60,000 nt of DNA from Diphasiastrum complanatum. Lineage: Eukaryota; Streptophyta; Lycopodiopsida; Lycopodiales; Lycopodiaceae. The stretch's first letter is position 1; each line of letters begins with the position of its first letter. Shown piece after piece: positions 31,004 through 43,077 of the stretch. The notes beneath the pieces were generated by a model that had not been told where the DNA came from, did no database searches, and saw only the letters and a program-made list of their open reading frames with translations. The translations under genes and the position numbers were made by a program. The stretch lies in contig CM055113.1 of the NCBI GenBank assembly GCA_029204225.1, positions 3,675,194 to 3,735,193 on the forward strand. The letters are read 5' to 3'.

Positions 31004-32422
31004 TTAACTTGCTAGTTTTACAACACTACTTTGCTCCAACCTAAGAATGATCTCCATCATGATGATAGATCTCTTTTCAAGTGTTCTAATATGTACAATA
31101 TGAAGTACAACATAATTGATATAGATAATAGTGCCCATATAGGATGCTTCACTATTTCTTACATCAATTTTACATAGAATGGTGAACAAGATACATGTAA
31201 AAGAACATAGAATAACAATGAAAGGATTCCTCCATGTATCCACCTTTGAGTTCTCTGTAAAACAGCAGCAAACAAGTTGTAAGTGAAAGTAACCAACAGG
31301 TGTTTGCATGCCTCGTCCACATTCCACTATGCCCATAGTGAATGCACCATGTATCTCCATGAATGAACCTCCATCACCACCTTGCCTTTGTAGATCTCCA
31401 ATCCACGAAAGCCCTTGAGTGAATGAATGCCAAAATGATGTGTTCTCTGTTCCATTTGAATGAGCAAAACCTGAACTTGAAATACTTGAAGTATCTCCAC
31501 AAGATTTGCATATAACGCTTGATCCTACATTGTCAACAATTTGCCAATTTGCCAACACTAGGATGCTAGATCTTGAACTTTGCTCAAAAGTAAACATATT
31601 GACCACTTCCATATCTTTTGAGATTTGAATGAATGCATGTACTTGATCATAAAAACCAGCAATGATAACTATTCCATCTCCAAGATCCAAAAGATGCAAA
31701 ACTGTGGAACTAGTTTCATTGAATTTTGACAATTCCAACACATTGACATGACAATGTTCATACATGAGATTAAACAAGTAAGGTAGAGTAAAAGGACACT
31801 TCCTTGCTGCTCCAAGAACCTTACTTGAACCTTCAAGGACCTGTAAAAACAGATCCAAGATGCTTTGCCCATGTGGCTCCCCTTTCATGCTTTTGACTAG
31901 CTTCCAATTGCTACTTGCCTCTTGGTGTTGATGAAGCAATTCAAGATCAACATCTTGATCTTCCAATAAAACATCAAGGACTTTGCATTTATAAACATCT
32001 TCAGATCTGAACCTCTGAATATACTCCCTCTCAAACACATGATTAACATCCCACAAGATCTCATCATTGCTTGATTTCAACCTTTCACTATAGTTAGTGA
32101 AAATAATGTCACCATCATAAACCAAAAGATAGATTTCTACACTTCTATCCAACATGAAGTAGAGTAGATGAAGTTGAGTATCAAACCTAATAAAACCAGC
32201 CCATTTGAGCTCAAACCAAACCTCAACGAGATCTTCCTTGCCTTGAAGAAATTGCCACTTGAGTTGCTCCATGTAAATATCTTCTTCAAGATCACCATTC
32301 AAGAAGGCATTAGTAACATCCATTTGCCACATATCCCAATCATAAAGAGTTGCAAGAGAGATTAGGATTCGAATAGTTACCATCTTTGCCACGGGTGCAA
32401 AGGTCTCATCATAGTCAATACC
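31004..32422 (-). pseudogene. pol 3' part of element C: RT stub fused to unknown sequence
   Basis: After an in-frame TAA (32423-32425) the same frame continues GIDYDETFAP, then VAKMVTIRILISLATLYDWD and NAFLNGDLEEDIYMEQ, the fingers-palm start of copia RT. At about 32263 copia homology stops. The next ~410 residues contain no YVDD box, no RNase H motifs and no family I recognise. Features visible are LKWAGFIRFDTQLHLLYFML, FREREYIQ-like charged stretches, a CKSCGD motif, and hydrophobic runs FIVILCSFTCILFTILCKI and GTIIYINYVVLHIVHI near the end. From about 31021 the tail again matches element A's 3' end. The open, in-frame state over 1.24 kb suggests capture of coding sequence or a single unbroken exon-like segment. 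Confidence 0.85.
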
Positions 32423-35032
32423 TTATTCTTGAGCATACCCCTTTGCCACCAACCTTGCCTTGTACTTGTTGATTGATCCATCTTGATTTGTCTTGATCTT
32501 GAAGATCCACTTACAACCAATTGCCTTCTTGTCCTTTGGAAGCTTTACCAACCTCCATGTGTTGCTTTTGATGAGTGCTTGATGCTCATGATCCATGGCT
32601 TGGATCCATTCCTTCTTTTGAATTGCTTCACCTACACAAGTTGGTTCATCAAAAGAGGTAAGAAAAGCAAAGTTAGAGTTGTCCACCACTTGCTTTCCTT
32701 TTTCATCATAGGTTAGCCTTGATGGCTTAGCCCTTTGCCTTTGAGTCTTCCTTGAAGTTTGCTTTGGAGTGGCATCTCCATCTTCATCCAAGACATCTTG
32801 CACATCATGATGATTAGTAGGCACATCAACATCAACATCAACAACATTGGAAACATTCTCTTCATGAAAGATGACATCCCTACTTATGACAACTTTCTTT
32901 GTAGAAGGAATGTACACTTTGTAAGCCTTGCTTACTTCACTATAGCCAACAAACACACCCTTCTTTGATGAAGGATCTTCTTTAGTTCTATCATCAAGTG
33001 TGATATTGACAAAACATGTACATCCAAAGATCCTACAATGCTTGACACTCGGCCTTCTACCATAAAGAACCTCATGAGGAGTTTTACCATCCAAGGAAGC
33101 ACTTGTCCATCTATTACATAGATAGTTAGCACATGCTAAAGCTTCCCCCCAAAAAGACTTAGCAAGATTAGCATGTAGTCTCATTGCCTTGGCACATTCA
33201 CAAAGGGTTCTATTCTTCCTCTCGGCCACTCCATTCTGTTGTGGAGTCCTAGGACTAGACATCTCCCTCTTAATCCCATGTGCTATACAAAAGTCTTTGA
33301 ACCTATTTGAGGTGTATTCCCCTCCATTATCAGATCTTAAGCATTTGACCTTTGTATTGAATTGGTTTTCCATTTCATTCTTGAACTTGACAAATGCAGC
33401 AAACACTTCATCCTTACTTTTAAGAAGATAGATCCAAGTATACCTACTAAAGTCATCAATGAAAGTTGCATACATCTTTGCCCCACCATTGCTAGTTGTA
33501 CTAGAAGAATGAATATCAGAATGCACAAGTTGAAAAGCTTCTTTAGATCTAGAAGTAGATCTAGAATAAGCAAGTCTATGAGATTTGGACAAGGCACAAT
33601 GTTCACAAACACTATTGTTTGCAACAAGACTTTTAGGGAGACCAAGAACAAGCTCTTTCTTTGCCATTACCTCCAAAGATTTGAAGTTGGGATGGCCCAA
33701 CCTCTTGTGCCAAACTTCTTGGTTTGTCAATTGCTCCCTAGCCATACATCCTTCATGATTAGAGATCACACATGCATCAAGCTTGAAAAGTTTACCATGC
33801 CTCCTACCTTGAGCAATCAAGGATCCACATTTACTTATCAAACATGCATCTCCAATGAACTCCACATCAAGTCCTTTGTCAATTATTTGACTTACACTAA
33901 GGAAATTCTTAGTGATTGAAGGAATGTACAAAACATTTTCAAGATTTGCTTTCCTATTTGTTGAAAGGGAAATAGGAATAGTGCCTATGCCTTTGATGTC
34001 ACATTGACCATCATTTGCAGTGTAGATGATGTTACCTTCTCCCTCATAAGACAATAAGGATGTAAAGTATTCCTTATGTCTTGTCATGTGAGATGAGGCT
34101 CCACTATCAATCCACCAAGGATCATTATCATCTATGTTGGCTAACAAACTTGAAGTCATAACAAGTGATTCACATGTGTTATGTTCTTCCTCATCTATTG
34201 TAAGATTTCCTTGCCTCTCTCCTTGCTCTCTTTTCTTCTTATAACATTCATTTGCAAAATGACCTTTTATCCCACAATAGAAGCACTTAAACTTTGACTT
34301 ATTGTTCTTAGTAGAAGAGGAAGAGGAAGAGTGATCATCATGATCAAAGTTACCACCTTTGGACCATTTCCCTTTGCCTTTACCTTTGCCCTTGAATTTG
34401 CCTTTTGTGAAGAAAGCCTCTTCACCTCCACCTTGCAAGGATGCACCATCAAGCTTTGATTGCAACCTATGTTCTTCAGCCAATAAGATTTCTTGCAAGT
34501 CAACCACACTTGGCAAGACTCTTTGAATGGCAAAACTTTGCACAAGGTTAGCATGTTCATTTAGCAAACCATTCAACGTAACTTGGACTATTTCACCATC
34601 TTTTATGTTCTCATCAATGCATGCTAAATCATCACTTAGGGACTTAACTCTCAAGATAAATGCATGAGCACTTTCACCCTCTCTTTGCCTACTAGAAAAT
34701 ATTTGTCTCCTTAGGGTCAATACCCTAGATGTGGACTTTGATTCAAAGAGCTTCTTTAAGGCATTCCATGCCTCACTTGCACTTTGACACTTTCCAACTT
34801 CCTTGAGAAGTTCATTTGTAACATTCATTTTAATGATATGAAGAGCCCTTTTGGCCTTCTTATCAAACCTTTGTTGCTCTTGAAGTGTGAGAGGTCTCTC
34901 TTCAATTTCTGCAACTATGTCCATGAGTTCATTCAACTCAAGTAAGGACTCCATCCTCACTTTCCAAGTAGAGTAGTTTGATGAACTCAACCTTTCACTA
35001 GACTCTAGCATGATCCCACCATTGGAAGCCAT
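32423..35032 (-). pseudogene. Gag-protease-integrase-RT start of element C
   Basis: An 869-residue frame begins MASNGGIMLESSERL at 35032. It carries the NYSTWKVRMES Gag motif and the zinc knuckle CFYCGIKGHFANEC at about 250-263. The protease WWIDSGASSHM has its aspartate at about 309. The integrase HHCC finger, the catalytic LRSDNGGEY and TPQQNGVAERKNRT segments, and the RT entry CKWIFKIKTNQDGS follow. It ends at TAA after GYAQE. Element A has His at this codon and the frame continues beyond, so this is a point nonsense change and not a frameshift. Protein similarity to element A is high throughout. If the stop is not bypassed, Gag, protease and integrase could still be made. Confidence 0.93.
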
Positions 35033-36192
35033 GATTCTAATGTTTCTTCAACTTTTAGGTTCTGTCCTAAAGCACTTAGCACTCACTTTTCTCTCAACAA
35101 ATGATAGATAAAGAGATCTATGAAGATTTAGGACCCTAAAACACTTCTATCTTGAACCTAGATGGTTTCCAAGCATAGAAAGGAAGATTGAAACACATGC
35201 AACACTTTGCACACACTAAGAATGGATTACAAAATCAAACCAACCTGAACACACTCTTGCTTAAGCTCTCAAACTTTCCAGCAAGTGACCAAATCAAGTT
35301 ATGGTGTGAAGAGTTACTTGCATTCTTAGAAAATACCCAAAACTAGGATGCCAAGATTACCTAGTAATGAACAAACTTGATCAACATATGATCAACACAC
35401 TAAGATATTGATTCAACCTGTAAAACCACATGTAAACCACACTTCTAAAAGTTTATAAACTCTAGCAAGTGATAAATACAAGATTTAGAGGTGAATGAAT
35501 GAGCACACTTAGTGAATCACAAGACTAGCTTCACTATCTTGTCAAATCTTGGTGTTTAGATGTAGATCTAAGATCACTTCACATGAGAATGTTCCTCAAC
35601 CTGTTAAGAACCTGAAAACACACTTGCATAATGGTTAACACCTTCCAGCAAATGCTCCAATCAAATTACATAAGGAGAGTTACTTACATGCTCAACAAAG
35701 TACACCAAAATTTATGCCAAAATTGATGACAATCTTTACAATATGCTCTTCACAATGGAGCTTACAATATGTTCACCCAAAAAAGGGGATCTTTCATCCA
35801 AATGGGAGCTTTGCTCAGCCTTTAGGAGAATTACAACTCACTCAAAAGAGCATTTGTCATCCACTTAAGGAGAAGTTTCATCCACTTAAGGAGAGTGTTC
35901 ATCCAAGAATGGAGATTGTCAACAATAGGATTGAAAAGAACATTGTTAGTATTGAATATGCACAAGCCTCACAATCACAAATGATTAGGTGTTATGATCT
36001 GATCCAAAATAGTTTCTTTTCAGCCTCTGATCTTCAATAGACCTGAAATATGCTTTTGATCCACAAGTTCAACTCACAAAACAAAGGTTAGTAAGATTTG
36101 ATCAACAAAGCAATGCAAAATCATGCTAGAACTTGATCAAACATCCAAATATCACCAAAAATGGAATACTTACTATAAATAGAAGCCAACCA
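35033..36192 (-). other. long leader of element C with internal repeats
   Basis: About 1.16 kb, nearly twice A's leader. Segments near 35270-35340 and 35636-35700 are imperfect copies (ccagcaa..g..ccaatcaa..., gagttactt.catg/cat). A 20-base catccacttaaggaga unit is doubled at 35860-35895. A plus-strand frame of 108 codons (35714-36040) runs antisense to the element. It has no recognisable domain and I do not call it a gene. Confidence 0.7.
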
Positions 36193-36204
36193 GCTCTGAT
36201 ACCA
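36193..36204 (-). promoter_or_regulatory. primer-binding site of element C
   Basis: Plus-strand gctctgatacca, complement of the initiator tRNA-Met site, directly beside the right LTR. Confidence 0.95.
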
Positions 36205-36858
36205 TGTGAAAAATATAGATCCTAAGTGGATCTAAACTCCAAGATCATTGGCTTGAATGCTTGCACTCCAAACTACATAAGCTAGGAATTGGCAACACAT
36301 TCTATGCTACCTAGAATGCAAAGAACTTGATCAAAAAGCATTTATCACAAATGGAAACTTCCATAAACATCAAGTGCGGCCCAAAATAGCATTATACAGT
36401 CCATAATACATCAGCCTACCACTTTTGGAAAGCACCTAAGATCATACACAATAGCTTGAAGACAATACACACAACAATGCTCTCAATGGAGGAAGAAACA
36501 ATGACAATGATCTATTGATCTCAATGAAGCATACAAAAGGTTTCTCCAACCTGTTCTCCACGAATTTCAGCCTAATATAGGTGAGAGAGATGACTCTCTC
36601 TCCTCTCTCTAGAACTTAGGACCCAATTTTAGGACACCAGTAACCTAAAATAGCCAATTTTGGCCTATATGTCCAAATAACATGATTTTAGTGTCATTTA
36701 GAAGGTCCCGAAGTTTGAGACTTCTTCAACATGAAATATATACTAGAATAAAAGTATCTAGGTCTCTTTCACACGTGTGAAAGGTTAGATCCAAAACTAT
36801 GTACAAAAATTGCCAATTTTGGCCTCAAACTAGCTAGGAAATGTTGACAATTTTCACA
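36205..36858 (-). repeat. 5' LTR of element C
   Basis: 654 bases, with the palindrome ttcacacgtgtgaa at 36768-36781. It is followed by atgcg (36859-36863), matching the left flank. Confidence 0.97.
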
Positions 36859-36863
36859 ATGCG

Positions 36864-36998
36864 GTCATTTGGGAGGGTTCAAGGAAAGGCCAAAGGGAGG
36901 TCCATTGTGGTCCTAAATGGTCACATTTTTTGGGGAGGGCCAAAGGGAGGAGTAATTGTGAGAACCAAAGGGAGGGGCAACCGTGAGAACTGTGAGGG

Positions 36999-37072
<74 letters not shown>

Positions 37073-37250
37073 CCACATAGGATCACAAAGGGACTAAAAC
37101 GACTGTAAGTGACATTCTTTTGGTTCCTTTACAGTCCATTCCATGACCGTGAATGACCGTAACTGATTCTCTTTTGGTTCAGAACCGATTATCACAAGAG
37201 ACCGCAATAACGCACTTGCGGGACCTTACGGTCACATTAGATCCACTATT

Positions 37251-37338
<88 letters not shown>

Positions 37339-37520
37339 TGCAAACGACCTCCTTTGCAGTCATTTGGGAGGGTTCAAGGGAGTGCCAAAGGGCAGTCCAT
37401 TGCGGTCCTAAACGTTCGCATTTTTGGGGGAGGGCAACCGTGACAACCATGAGGGCCGAAGGGGGGGGCAACCATGAGAACTGTGAAGGCTGAAGGGAGG
37501 GGCAACTATGAGAACCATGC

Positions 37521-37590
<70 letters not shown>

Positions 37591-37800
37591 CGCATCAAAC
37601 CACATCCAACCTCAGCACACAGACCGTATCTTGACCGCATGAGAGAGAGAGGCGAGACTTTGCAATGAGTCTTCGTATGTGACCGCAATCGCTGACTTTG
37701 CGGTCCTTTGCGGAGGGGAGGACTAAAGGGAGGGGTTGGGACTGTATAGAACTGCAAACCATGAGAACTGTGAGGGGTAACCGGGAGAATCGTGATGGGC
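36864..37800 (+). repeat. composite short-repeat array, block 3
   Basis: Continuation of the block interrupted by element C. Units gcggtcatttgggagggttcaaggg and gaaccgtgagaac recur, with (GA)n at about 37008-37070, 37254-37333 and 37522-37583. The module 37335-37385 resembles the rejoined insertion site of element C. Near 37797 the words gatgggcaatggaggccgatct match the start of block 2. Confidence 0.85.
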
Positions 37801-37985
37801 AATGGAGGCCGATCTTAGAATCTTGGGATTTGGTAAGAGCATGTTTTGATAATGGAATTTTGGAGAATTTTGCATGGTTTGAGAATGGAATTTTATAAAA
37901 ATTTGTAATGAAATGATGTGTGTTGGTTATGGTTAGGGATAGGGTGGTGTTGGTAGTTAGGGTAAAATTTTAGGGTTAGGATTGA

Positions 37986-37987
<2 letters not shown>

Positions 37988-38041
<54 letters not shown>
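37988..38041 (+). repeat. (GA)n microsatellite
   Basis: About 54 bases of ag repeat immediately before the 319-bp tandem array. Confidence 0.95.
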
Positions 38042-38045
<4 letters not shown>

Positions 38046-38329
38046 GATTAAGAGACATCGTAAATAGTCCGAATATATATTTTCGACCAGTTTCAAAACA
38101 TCCTATAAATGTCATCACTTAAATCTAATACCATTACCTGGCTATACACCAGGGTATCTAACATTTGACTCAAAGGCAGACGCACTAATAGTGCTGTCAT
38201 TCCTATAAACATTCCTATAGATTTAAAGAAACTCCAAGCAATGTTGAGAAGCATCATGTGTCATAAGATTAGAACACAAAATCTTCCTAGATGATGAGTT
38301 ACAGTTCTAAAGTGATTTTCAAGTCCGTT

Positions 38330-38367
<38 letters not shown>

Positions 38368-38650
38368 ATTAAGAGACATCGTAAATAGTCCAAATATATA
38401 TTTTCGACGAGTTTCAAAACATCCCATAAATGTCATCACCTAAATCTAATACCATTACCTGGCTATACACCAGGGTATCTAACATTTGCCTCAAAGGCAG
38501 ATGCACTAATAGTGCTGTCATTCCTATAAACATTCCTATAGATGTAAAGAGATTCCAAGCAATGTTGAGAAGCATCATGTGTCATAAGATTAGAACACAA
38601 AATCATCCTAGATGATGAGTTACAGTTCTGAAGTGATTTTCAAGTCCGTT

Positions 38651-38686
<36 letters not shown>

Positions 38687-38969
38687 ATTAAGAGACATCG
38701 TAAATAGTCCGAATATATATTTTCGACGAGTTTCAAAACATCCCATAAATGTCATCACCTAAATCTAATACCATTACCTGGCTATACACCAGGGTATCTA
38801 ACATTTGCCTCAAAGGCAGATGCACTAATAGTGCTGTCATTCCTATAAACATTCCTATAGATGTAAAGAAATTCCAAGCAATGTTGAGAAGCATCATGTG
38901 TCATAAGATTAGAACACAAAATCATCCTAGATGATGAGTTACAGTTCTGAAGTGATTTTCAAGTCCGTT

Positions 38970-39004
<35 letters not shown>
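38046..39004 (+). repeat. three tandem copies of a ~319-bp unit
   Basis: Units start gattaagagacatcgtaaat at 38046, 38367 and 38686 (periods 321 and 319) and each ends caagtccgttt followed by a (GA)n tract. Units 2 and 3 are nearly identical and unit 1 is slightly more diverged. A 61-codon frame in units 2 and 3 is a by-product of the repeat. It has no recognised domain, is broken in unit 1, and I do not call it a gene. Confidence 0.95.
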
Positions 39005-39007
<3 letters not shown>

Positions 39008-39417
39008 TCCAACTAGCTTGTTTGCTATTCATTAATCTGATCTGATCGATGGGCGATTTGTGGACTCATCCAGGTGCATTTACGGTGCGGTTGAGGCTGC
39101 AGTTGAGGTTGAGGTCCATTCACTTCGTTTACAGCATTTAGGTTGCATAAGGACCGTGAGAACCGTGAGTGAGAGAGAGAGAGCATCCGAGTGAGTGAGA
39201 GGCAGAACCCATCACTGCTGCCAATCACAATGATGGTTTCAAGAATCCATTCCTAATGGCTCACTATTTCCAGAGGCAGATTCTATCTATTGCCAATCAC
39301 ATTGATGATGTCAATATCCATTGCTAATCCATCACTAATAGATTTTCTTCCTCTGCCTACAAGAAACAAATATAGCCGAAGGTTACAAAGCTCGATCCTT
39401 AGTTGTTGGCCCTTAGC

Positions 39418-39423
<6 letters not shown>

Positions 39424-39484
<61 letters not shown>
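39424..39484 (+). repeat. (TG)n(AG)n compound microsatellite
   Basis: About 28 bases of tg repeats pass directly into about 32 bases of ag repeats. Confidence 0.95.
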
Positions 39485-39489
<5 letters not shown>

Positions 39490-40990
39490 TAATGAGGGAG
39501 AGGATAATCTTTTGTACATATATATGGGAGATATATATGAGAAGATGCACCCTTTCCATACAAAAAGAAAAATTTACAATAAAAAAGTATGTCAAAATAG
39601 GATGTATAGGTGCACACCCCATACATCCCCTCACCTCATGCATATGCATGGGGTGTACAATTAAACCATTGTATATATTATAATATCTATGTTAAAGGTG
39701 TGTGGGAGCTGTCCACCCGCTGTGATGAGTGGAGCCTCCCATACTAAAAAAACAAAAACGAATTCTTTTTCAAAAAAAAAATTGCTTTTTTTTTTTTCAG
39801 GAGGCTCCATCCGTCGCGGCAGATGGAGCATGGAGTTGCCAAATCCAAAAAATAGTCCAAAAGTGTTAATAAAGTCCAAAATTAATTGAGAAAATGTTAT
39901 ACACTATGTCAAGAATTATTCTGAATCCCACATACTAGACATGGACATAACATTATTCCTCTCTTAAACTAATTCCGTCCTCAATGTGAGCAGGAAGATC
40001 CAAATTTGTATGCTTTTAACTCTTTCCCATGAATCATTATCCTCAATCTGACCAACCAACTAAGCAAGCACTCAAAGATAGAACGATTTCTCAAATGTCT
40101 ATCTTTGATTCTGAGTACTCTTTCAAGGTCCAAAGGTACATTGAACGTTAAGTCCTCCAAATGGGCAAAATCTTCAATATATCCAATTGTCATTATCATT
40201 AAATACTAAGTTTATATGAAACACTTGATGAGCAATCGACCAAACATGAAGATCAAGTTCAAAAGCTAACAAATCAATCATTTTACTTTTCACATTTACC
40301 TTGAAAATCAATCCTTAGTTTGACTTCAATATTAAATAAGTACTTGGAGATGGAATAATTCTCAAATTATCTATCTGTGCATTGAAGTACTATATCAACC
40401 TTTAGAAATACACTAAGAGATAATTTTTTCTATTGGGCCTAACTCTCTCCAATCTGTTGGCTTGGATGTTGATGCCAACTGATAAAACAAATTCTTATTA
40501 AAAGATTTCAGATTACTTGGAAAACGAATATTAATGAGCTGCTCTAATGAGAGTATCAGTGTAGGTGTCTTAGACAACCGTTCAGATAAATTGCAAAAAC
40601 TACTAGGCATCTAAGACAACCATGCAATTCACTGATCCTGATATTTTGATATAAAGGAATGTAATTATAATTAGGCATCAAGGACCTCCATACATTTCCT
40701 TGTCTGTGATATTGCGGAAGAAGAGTGAGATTTACTTAATATTCAACAACAATGTAAGAAAATGGAACAATAGCGAATTTGTATATTAGAATTGTAAAAA
40801 CAATGATCAGACCACAAAACAATAGCGCTGATAAGCGCGCGATCCTACTAACAAAAACAAGAGAATAACTATCGCTTTGAATATTTACACTCTCTCTATG
40901 ATCACTAACTCTGAGGAGTCAGCTATTGAAAGACCAATTTTTGGTCGTAGATCTCTGTTTTTCTACTCGTATATCTCATGTATCATCTGA
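39485..40990. other. unassigned AT-rich DNA with one hairpin
   Basis: catgcatatgcatgggg words near 39640 recall 24750-24900. Perfect 10-base arms tggagcctcc (39730-39739) and ggaggctcca (39800-39809) enclose A-rich and T-rich runs. The right end may include the outer part of element H's left LTR, whose start I could not place. No gene seen. Confidence 0.55.
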
Positions 40991-41512
40991 CGAATCAACT
41001 TTTGAATCTCTCTCTCCCTTCAATCGCTCATTTACATATATAGCAACTAGAAGACCTTGTATTATTCTATCTTTATATTTACAAGATCGCTTAACAGCTG
41101 ATTAATTGACTAATTAAGACAGTTATTATTGGAGCGTGAAGACGTAGACAGTCTGTACTTGGAATCCTGTGTATTTCTGTAGAGTGTCATCTTTTTTGCA
41201 TTTTTCGTATTTTATGCAAAGCAATGTGACATTTTTGAAAGCGCCTGAAATGGCCTAAAAATTGAGTTAACACAAGTGTCACAAAATGGTTAGTTGCTCA
41301 GGATGGCCCAAAGGTGACAAAGGCGACAATGTCGGGTTTTTTGCATGTGGAAATTCCTGCATAAAAATGCAGACTGTAGTGACAATCAGTGTAAAAAATG
41401 CAGACTATTGAAAAAAACAAGTCATTTTTTGTAGACTACTTGAGAGAGTGATTTACATGAAAAGGAAGGAGGGCATAGTAGGATGAGTAGGAGTAAGATT
41501 AAACTCCAACAC
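40991..41512 (-). repeat. 3' LTR of copia element H (partial boundary)
   Basis: Matches 43078-43587 along its whole length with many substitutions and small gaps. On the minus strand it starts TGTTGGAGTTTAATC, a common copia LTR start. It is followed on the plus side by ctcaccctta (41513-41522), complement of a purine tract. The other end is not resolved. Confidence 0.8.
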
Positions 41513-41522
41513 TCACCCTTAA

Positions 41523-43077
41523 GCTTACTACTATGAATCTGAACATGCCATATCTACAAAGTACATTGGTTAGATAGGACTCTTGGCTTATAGTGATCCT
41601 TCTGCTTGCGCAATCTCTGCTGATTTCCATACCAAGTAGGTAATGAACTGGGCCTAAATCAGTCATCTCAAATTTGGATGAAAGCAGAGATTTGATTTCC
41701 TATAATAACTGATTTGAATTGCTGATAATTAAGGAATCACCAATGTATAATGCTATTATAACATAGCTTGACCCTTTATGCTAGAGATATACATTAGAGT
41801 CTATGGAGCAAGAAGTAAAATTATGCTGCAACAAGAAGTGATTGATTCTGTCAAACCAGACCCCAGGAGCTTGCTTGAGACCATATAATGCCTTATGCAA
41901 TTTACACACCAAAAGCTCTTTGCCTTGAAGGACATAACCTTCTGGTTGATAAATGAATAGTATATATCCATGAAGGAATGCTGTCTGGACGTCCATCTGG
42001 TGAATGTCCAGATCTTCTGCAGCAATTATAGCTAACAAGGTGTGAATAGATTGATGCTTTACCACTTGACTGAAGGTGTCAATGTAATCTATTCCAAAAA
42101 CTTGCTCAAATCTTTCAACCACTAAGCGAGCTTTCTATTTGGATATGATCCATCTGGCTTAAGCTTTAGCTTGAAGATCCATTTAGAGTCAATAGGCTTT
42201 ATACCTGTAGGAGGATTGACAACACTCCAGGTCTTGTTCTTCATCAAGGAATTGTACTCAACGTCCATAGTAGCTTTCCATTCGTCTGCACCCGACATTG
42301 ATAGTGCTTCTACAATAGTGGCAGGTTCATCATAACTGATGAACGCTTGAGAGATGAAACAATCAAGTTGTTGTCGTTGTCATGCAAACTTCGAACTTCA
42401 GGTGCTTGAGCAGAATTCTCTGTTGGGTGAGTGACTGGGATGTCTTCAGCTTGTGGTTGAACATTCATAGGTCCGAGCCTATCAATGATAAATGGAGTTG
42501 TTGGAACAAAATCCTGCATTTCCTGTTTCTGCTTGAAATCATGAAATTTGTCTTCAAGGAAGACAACATCACAACTGACTGAGATCTAACCTTTCTCATC
42601 ATCATAGATGCGATATGCCTTATGTGATGTTGAATAGTCGATAAAGATATGCTTACAGCTAACTCAATCTAATTTCTTTCTCAAATCAGACGGTATTTGA
42701 GCATAACATAGACATCCGAACACTCGTAGATGTTTCAAACTTGGTTTGTAGCCGTAGTAGGCTTCAAATCAAGTTCTGGAGTCAACTGCCTTTGTGCTAG
42801 AATAATTCTGCAGATAACAGCGTCGGCCCAAAATTTCTTTAATAATTGAGCGTCAGACATCAAGGATCGTGTAGCTTTCAACAATGTTCGATTATTTCAT
42901 TCAGCTACGCAATTCTATTATGGAGTGTAGCTGGCTGTGAATTGATAGTGCATGCCGCATAATGATAGATAGTCCACCATTTCATCTAATAAGTATTCTC
43001 CCCCTGAATCAGACCGCAGGGTCTTGATTTTCTAACTAGTTTGGCTCTCAGTGAATTGCTTGAACTCTTTGAAACAA
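41523..43077 (-). pseudogene. degraded copia integrase-RT (element H)
   Basis: Minus-strand reading gives integrase pieces between 43070 and 42590, for example KTLRSDSGGEYLLDEMVDYL, with several stops. RT pieces follow: QVFGIDYIDTFSQVV, IHQMDVQTAFLHGYI and CKLHKALYGLKQAPGVWFD (42122-41781). YVDD is not in a readable frame and RNase H is mostly lost. Gag, protease and the N-terminal half of integrase are missing. Integrase reading passes directly into the right LTR at about 43077. The sequence belongs to a different copia lineage from A, C, D and J. Confidence 0.85.

Larger units (their letters stand above)
30337..36858 (-). mobile_element. copia retrotransposon C with foreign insert in pol
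   Basis: A 6,522-bp element with two 654-bp LTRs (three differences by my reading), a tRNA-iMet primer site, a polypurine tract and the 5-bp duplication atgcg. All cis-acting parts are present, so the insertion is young. Gag, protease and integrase are close relatives of element A's. RT is cut after the EEDIYMEQ motif and the rest of RT plus RNase H is replaced by about 1.24 kb of unrelated sequence that stays in frame. It cannot supply its own RT. Confidence 0.97.

Noticed and set aside
38430-38934. Two near-identical 61-codon frames beginning MSSPKSNTITWLYT
   Set aside because: They are carried by the 319-bp tandem units. The first unit has the frame altered, and no domain or ribosome-loading context supports a gene.
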